Source: Streptomyces zhihengii
GTDB lineage: Bacteria; Actinomycetota; Actinomycetes; Streptomycetales; Streptomycetaceae
Assembly (NCBI RefSeq): GCF_016919245.1
Contig: NZ_JAFEJA010000002.1
Span: forward strand, 1,242,501-1,306,500
Reading direction: 5' to 3'
DNA: 64,000 nucleotides
Shown here: positions 61,401 through 64,000 of the stretch, in pieces
Layout of the letters: every line of letters begins with the position of its first letter
How positions within the stretch are numbered: the stretch's first letter is position 1
Notes under the pieces: model-generated
Database searches by the model: none
The model's input: only the letters and a program-made list of their open reading frames with translations
Told to the model about the DNA's origin: nothing
Position numbers and translations under genes: made by a program

Positions 61401-64000
61401 TGCGCCAGGGCGAATGCACGATGGCCCTCGCCGGCGGTGTCACCGTCCTGTCCAGCCCCAGTGTCTTCTCCGAGTTCAGCCGCCAGCAGGGCCTCGCCAC
61501 CGACGGCCGCTGCAAGTCCTTCGCCGACGCCGCCGACGGCACCGGCTGGGCCGAGGGCGTCGGTGTGCTCCTCGTGGAACGCCTGTCGGACGCGCGGCGC
61601 AACGGCCACCGGGTGCTGGCGGTGGTGCGCGGTTCGGCCGTCAACCAGGACGGCGCCTCCAATGGGCTCACCGCCCCCAACGGGCCCGCGCAGCAGCGCG
61701 TCATCCGCCAGGCACTGGAGAGCGCGCGCCTGACCACCGGTGAGGTGGACGCGGTCGAGGCGCACGGCACGGGCACCCGGCTGGGCGACCCGATCGAGGC
61801 GCAGGCGCTGCTGGCGACCTACGGGCAGGAGCGCGGGGAGAGCGGTCCGCTGCTGCTGGGGTCGCTGAAGTCGAACATCGGCCACGCGCAGGCGGCGGCG
61901 GGTGTGGCCGGTGTGATCAAGATGGTGATGGCGATGCGGCACGGTGTGCTGCCCCGCACCCTGCACGTCGACGCCCCCTCGTCGCACATCGACTGGTCGG
62001 CGGGGGAGGTGTCGCTGCTGACGGAGGCCCGGGAGTGGCCGGGCACGGGCCGTCCGCGCCGTGCGGGCGTCTCGTCGTTCGGCGTCAGCGGCACCAACGC
62101 CCATGTGATCCTGGAATCCGCCGAACCGGTCGACGCGCCCGCCCCGTCCCTCCCCACCGCCGGCGGGGGAGTCACCCCGTGGGTGCTCTCGGCCGCCTCC
62201 GACGACGCCCTGCGCGCCACCGCCGACAGGCTGCGCGCCCACCTCCTCGCCGCGCCCGACGCCGACCGCGATCCGCTGTCCGTCGCCGGTGCGCTGGTGC
62301 GGTCGCGGGCGCGGCTGGAGCGGCGCGCGGTGGTGGTGGGACGCGACCGCGAGGAACTGCTGGCCGGACTGCGCGCGGTGGCCGCGGGTGAGCCGGGTGT
62401 GGTGTCGGGTGCGGCGGGTGCGGGTTCGCGTCCGGTGTTCGTGTTCCCGGGGCAGGGGGCGCAGTGGTCGCGGATGGGGCTGGAACTGGCGGACGTCTTC
62501 CCGGTGTTCGCCGCGTCGCTCGATGCGTGTGGGGAGGCGTTGGGGCCGTTCACGGACTGGGATCTGCGCACGGAACTCGCGGGTGATCTCGCCCGCGTCG
62601 ATGTGGTGCAGCCGGCGTCGTGGGCGGTGATGGTGTCGCTGGCGCGGTTGTGGGAGTCGTTCGGTGTGACTCCAGCCGCGGTGGTGGGTCACTCGCAGGG
62701 CGAGATCGCCGCCGCCGTGATCGCGGGTGCGTTGTCGTTGGAGGACGGTGCGCGGATCGTCGCGGAGCGCAGCCGGGTGATCGGTGAACGGCTTGCGGGG
62801 CGGGGTGGGATGGCGTCCGTCGCTCTGCCTGCGGACGCTGTGCGGGAGCGGGTCGAGGGCTACGGGGACCGGCTCGCGGTCGCGGCGGTCAACGGGCCGT
62901 CGTCGACGGTGGTTTCGGGTGAGCCGGCCGCGCTCGACGAGCTGCTGGGCGTGCTGGAGTCGGAGGGTGTGCGGGTCCGGCGGATCGCGGTGGACTACGC
63001 GTCCCACTCCTCGCACGTGGAGTCCATCCGCGACGAGCTGCTGGAGGTGCTGGCCCCGGTCGCGCCCCGTACCGCCACCGTGCCGTTCTACTCGACGGTG
63101 ACCGGCGGTCCGATCGACACGGACACGCTGGATGCCGCGTACTGGGTGCGGAATCTGCGCGGGACGGTCGAGTTCGAGGCCACGGTCCGTGCGCTGATCG
63201 GCGACGGGCTGACCGCTTTCATCGAGTGCAGCGCGCACCCGGTGCTCGCCGTGGGTGTGGAGGAGTCGGGCGCGTCGACCGTCGTCGGTTCGCTGCGGCG
63301 CGACGACGGCGACGCGCAGCGGTTCGTCACCTCCCTCGCGCAGGCTTTCGTCACGGGGCTCCCCGTCGACTTCACCCCGTTGACGGGTGACGGCGGAAGG
63401 GTGGACCTGCCCACGTACCCGTTCCAGCGCAGCCGGTTCTGGCTGGAAGAGGGCGAGCTTCCCGCCACCGCTGTGCCGCGGGACGAGGTGGAGGAGCGGT
63501 TCTGGGAGGCCGTCGAGCGCGAGGACCTGGAGTCGCTGGCGCGCTCGCTCGATCTGGACGGCGAGAACCTGCGTCCTCTGCTGCCGGCGCTGGCGTCGTG
63601 GCGGCGGGCGAGCCGCCAGGAGTCCGTGATCGACTCCTGGCGCTACAAGACCGCCTGGCGGCCCGTCCCCGGCACCTCCGTCCCCGTCCTGTCCGGCACC
63701 TGGCTCGTCGTGGTCCCCGCGGCGATCGCCGAGGACGACACGACCACCTCCCTCGTCCGTGCGCTGACCGGCCGCGGTGCCGACGTCGTGACCCTGGCCG
63801 TCACGGCGGACGACGCCGACCGGACCGCGCTCGCCGCCCGCGTCCAGGAGGCGCTGGCCGGGCGCCCGAAGGCGGGCGGTGTGCTGTCGCTGTGGGCGCT
63901 CGACGAGACGCCGACGGACGCCCAGCCGCTGGTGTCGGCCGGGCTCGCGGGCACCGTCGCCCTGGTGCAGGCGCTGCGCGACCTCGACGCGCCCGCGCCG
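55418..64000 (+). CDS. Modular type I polyketide synthase, two modules visible, 3' end outside
   Basis: At least 2861 residues in one open frame without a stop. Residues 1-37 ([23 protein letters not shown]) are an acceptor docking coiled coil. Module 1: KS (Cys211 in DTACSSS), AT (GHSQG with Ser685; YASH 786-789, methylmalonyl type), DH (His986 in [10 protein letters not shown]; Asp1150), KR (GGTGTLG near 1433; Tyr1577; LAD in place of LDD), ACP (Ser1749 in LGFDSL). Module 2: KS (Cys1981), AT (Ser2426; YASH 2527-2530, methylmalonyl type), no DH, then the start of a KR. No ER is present. Predicted outputs are an alpha-methyl enoyl and, if the second KR is active, an alpha-methyl beta-hydroxy unit. 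It follows a LAL activator. Confidence 0.95.
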   Translation, partial: MPATSPNEEKLRDYLKRVTADLRQARQRLNAAEARNREPIAIVGMACRFPGGVDSPESLWRLVADEAEGISALPTDRGWDLDALFDADPLRAGTSYIRGGGFLHGAAEFDAGFFGISPREALAMDPQQRLLLETAWETLERSGIVPATLRGENVGVFVGAVPQDYAPRHGDPAAEDLEGYLAVGNTTSVMSGRVAYALGLRGPAVTVDTACSSSLVALHLAVQALRQGECTMALAGGVTVMAAPNWIVDLSRQQGLAADGRCKAFAEGADGFGPAEGVGLLLVERLSDALRNGHRVLAVVRGSAVNQDGASNGLTAPNDEAQEDVIRRALANAGLTTGEVDAVEAHGTGTRLGDPIEAQALLATYGQERGESGPLLLGSLKSNIGHTQAAAGVAGVIKMVMAMRHGMLPRTLHVDEPSTHIDWSAGQVALLTESQEWPGTGRPRRAGVSSFGISGTNAHVVLEQAPWPDTTSDEQPEEEARAGALADASAAVVPWVLSARSAEGLRDQAARLLAHLDDENARDARQDGDDRDARQDGDDRDAVRPADVGHSLLATRALWDHRAVAVGTDDTTLRTALAAVAAGEPGVVSGVAGAGSRPVFVFPGQGAQWSRMGLELADAFPVFAASLDACAQALRPFTDWDLRTELAGDLARVDVVQPASWAVMVSLARLWESFGVTPAAVVGHSQGEIAAAVVAGALSLEDGARIVAERSRVIGERLAGRGGMASVALPADAVRERVEGYGDRLAVAAVNGPSSTVVSGEPAALDELLGVLESDGVRVRRIAVDYASHSSHVESIRDELLEVLAPVAPRSATVPFYSTVTGGPIDTDTLDAAYWVRNLRGTVEFEATVRALIADGLTAFVECSAHPVLAVGVEESGASSVVGSLRRDDGGAQRFVTSLAQAFTTGLPVDLGALVADGRTVDLPTYAFQGTHYWIRPRLGRADVTAVGLGAAHHPLLGAVVRLADTDGALLTGRLSLADHPWLTDHAVDGHVILPGAAYVELAVRAGDEVGCGRVADLTLQAPLELVDGRPVTVQVAVGAPEADGSRLLTVHARTDDSGDAAWTCHATGTLAPAGAADPGFDLTAWPPPGATAVPVDAFYDEAAALGYQYGPAFQGLRAAWTAGDDVFAEVSPPASEDADRFLLHPAALDAALHAILVRTGGTGGTADTGTLRLPFSWSGVEVHATGASDLRVHLTRTADDTVSVRLGDTDGAPVAAVDALVLRAPATDALGTSGPADLLHVVWEPAADIPATAPTVVFLDAADGALDTLDGSVPDIVAVTLPDDTGMRGTGIRDTDVRDTDVRDTDVRGTGIGDTDIREAVGSALALVRGWLADDRFADARLAFVTHRDSLAHAAVRGFVRSAQTEHPGRFQLLEIAPGTSPSQDATAAALATAEPQLALGPDGVATPRLAPVPAAPDTTATPFDADGTVLVTGGTGTLGSLLARHLVTEHGVRHLLLVSRGGPDAPGAPELAAELTAHGARVGLAACDAADRDALAAVLAGIDPAHPLTAVVHTAGALADTVVTSLTEAHVDQVLRPKADAARHLHELTAELDLSAFVLFSSAAGVLGTAGQANYAAANAYLDALAARRHRERLPAVSLAWGYWEQASGLTGHLDRGDVLRLARTGVAPMTTAQGLALFDAALHTPHPAVVPLALDRAALREAAHGDTLSSLLRAHAPRVRRRVTTAGRGTPAAVSDFARHVLALAPEQREHTLTELVRAQAGAVLGHESAAAVDAAQPFRALGFDSLAAVELRNRLNTATGLRLPATAVFDHPTPARLAAHIGTLLDGGPGPLTTPGPRRTSATDEPVAIVGMACRLPGGVGSPEELWQLVADGVDAVSPFPTDRGWDMDALLGATDGSGGTSYVRDGGFLYDAAEFDAGFFGISPREALATDPQQRLLLETSWEALERAGIDPTSLKGSRTGVFTGVMYHDYASRLDRLPEGVEGYLATGTSGSVASGRVAYTLGLEGPAVTVDTACSSSLVALHLAAQALRQGECTMALAGGVTVLSSPSVFSEFSRQQGLATDGRCKSFADAADGTGWAEGVGVLLVERLSDARRNGHRVLAVVRGSAVNQDGASNGLTAPNGPAQQRVIRQALESARLTTGEVDAVEAHGTGTRLGDPIEAQALLATYGQERGESGPLLLGSLKSNIGHAQAAAGVAGVIKMVMAMRHGVLPRTLHVDAPSSHIDWSAGEVSLLTEAREWPGTGRPRRAGVSSFGVSGTNAHVILESAEPVDAPAPSLPTAGGGVTPWVLSAASDDALRATADRLRAHLLAAPDADRDPLSVAGALVRSRARLERRAVVVGRDREELLAGLRAVAAGEPGVVSGAAGAGSRPVFVFPGQGAQWSRMGLELADVFPVFAASLDACGEALGPFTDWDLRTELAGDLARVDVVQPASWAVMVSLARLWESFGVTPAAVVGHSQGEIAAAVIAGALSLEDGARIVAERSRVIGERLAGRGGMASVALPADAVRERVEGYGDRLAVAAVNGPSSTVVSGEPAALDELLGVLESEGVRVRRIAVDYASHSSHVESIRDELLEVLAPVAPRTATVPFYSTVTGGPIDTDTLDAAYWVRNLRGTVEFEATVRALIGDGLTAFIECSAHPVLAVGVEESGASTVVGSLRRDDGDAQRFVTSLAQAFVTGLPVDFTPLTGDGGRVDLPTYPFQRSRFWLEEGELPATAVPRDEVEERFWEAVEREDLESLARSLDLDGENLRPLLPALASWRRASRQESVIDSWRYKTAWRPVPGTSVPVLSGTWLVVVPAAIAEDDTTTSLVRALTGRGADVVTLAVTADDADRTALAARVQEALAGRPKAGGVLSLWALDETPTDAQPLVSAGLAGTVALVQALRDLDAPAP
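57155..58075 (+). repeat. AT1 segment nearly identical to AT2 (62378-63298)
   Basis: From GTGGCCGCGGGTGAGCCGGG through the end of the AT domain the two modules match base for base at a constant offset of 5223 with only scattered differences and no indel. The KS 3' ends match similarly at offset 5310 (from 56432 and 61742). Codon endings in these blocks lean to G and T (GTG, GGT, TCG), unlike the C-ending codons on either side. Confidence 0.85.
59270..59374 (+). repeat. 15-bp in-frame repeat in the DH-KR linker
   Basis: Seven 15-base units encode [15 protein letters not shown] (three times), GTGIG and DTDIR. They lie in the structural half of the KR, between the DH and the catalytic KR, near residues 1285-1319. 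The reading frame is kept. Confidence 0.9.

Noticed and set aside
57413..63238. Long minus-strand frames opposite the PKS
   Set aside because: They repeat with the PKS modules because they are antisense to duplicated domains; they have Gly/Val/Arg-biased content and no motifs.
55418..64000. Frameshift or stop in the PKS gene
   Set aside because: I followed the frame at the start, both KS sites, both ATs, DH, KR and ACP and at the last bases; all are in one phase. The gene merely leaves the window.
55418..64000. Trans-AT polyketide synthase
   Set aside because: Both modules contain full AT domains with GHSQG and YASH motifs, so the synthase is of the cis-AT type.

Overview
The window is very high-GC DNA with GTG/TTG starts, strong purine-rich ribosome binding sites, many four-base ATGA/GTGA gene overlaps, a cobalamin riboswitch and a modular type I polyketide synthase (PKS). 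All of this fits a Streptomyces chromosome or a very close relative. No rRNA, tRNA, CRISPR array, insertion sequence or prophage gene was recognised.

Layout. 0-14 kb is mixed metabolism and regulation: a uridine-kinase-like enzyme; a MarR regulator divergent from a RidA-like protein with two operator-like boxes between them; an alpha/beta hydrolase; secreted and lipoproteins; a pair of Cys-rich small proteins; an FhuF-like iron reductase; an MscL channel with a C-terminal zinc ribbon; two tandem paralogous lipoproteins; a YihY/BrkB membrane protein; and a phosphotransferase/acyl-CoA dehydrogenase operon divergent from a TetR regulator across a perfect 24-bp palindrome. 14-17.4 kb is a cobalamin-riboswitch-controlled ABC uptake operon (btuF-, btuC-, btuD-like). 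17.5-28 kb holds an APC permease, VOC and GNAT proteins, a polyprenyl synthase, a tendamistat-like secreted protein, an ArsR-type regulator, a SigJ-like sigma factor with an NDH-2-like flavoprotein, and a MarR regulator divergent from an enolase. 28-34 kb has TatA, TerD, an ECF sigma factor with Asp23-related partners, and a Tat-exported CDP-diacylglycerol diphosphatase-like protein. 34-50.6 kb carries hydrolases, a nucleotidyltransferase, a second YihY/BrkB protein, a nitroreductase, a DUF3152 protein, a CutRS-like two-component system, an EEP-family membrane protein, a DUF2231-Rieske fusion, a metallophosphoesterase, a serine hydrolase, an IS30-like-HTH/MarR-like fusion regulator and an AraC regulator divergent from a flavodoxin-fold oxidoreductase.

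From 50.6 kb to the end is the edge of a biosynthetic gene cluster: a large ATPase LuxR (LAL) activator, a small SnoaL/epoxide-hydrolase-like protein, and a PKS gene that runs off the window without a stop. The PKS starts with an acceptor docking domain, so another PKS protein must act before it. Module 1 is KS-AT-DH-KR-ACP; module 2 is KS-AT followed by the start of a KR. Both ATs carry methylmalonyl signatures. Two similar DNA boxes precede the SnoaL-like gene and the PKS gene and are candidate activator sites.

The most unusual window-wide pattern is a set of short tandem repeats (13-44 bp units) directly after genes. In several of them the gene's own TGA stop codon lies inside the first repeat unit, and later copies show CTGA or CCGA at that place. 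Other repeats sit in the coding 3' ends of a response regulator and an anti-sigma-like gene, and inside a PKS linker.
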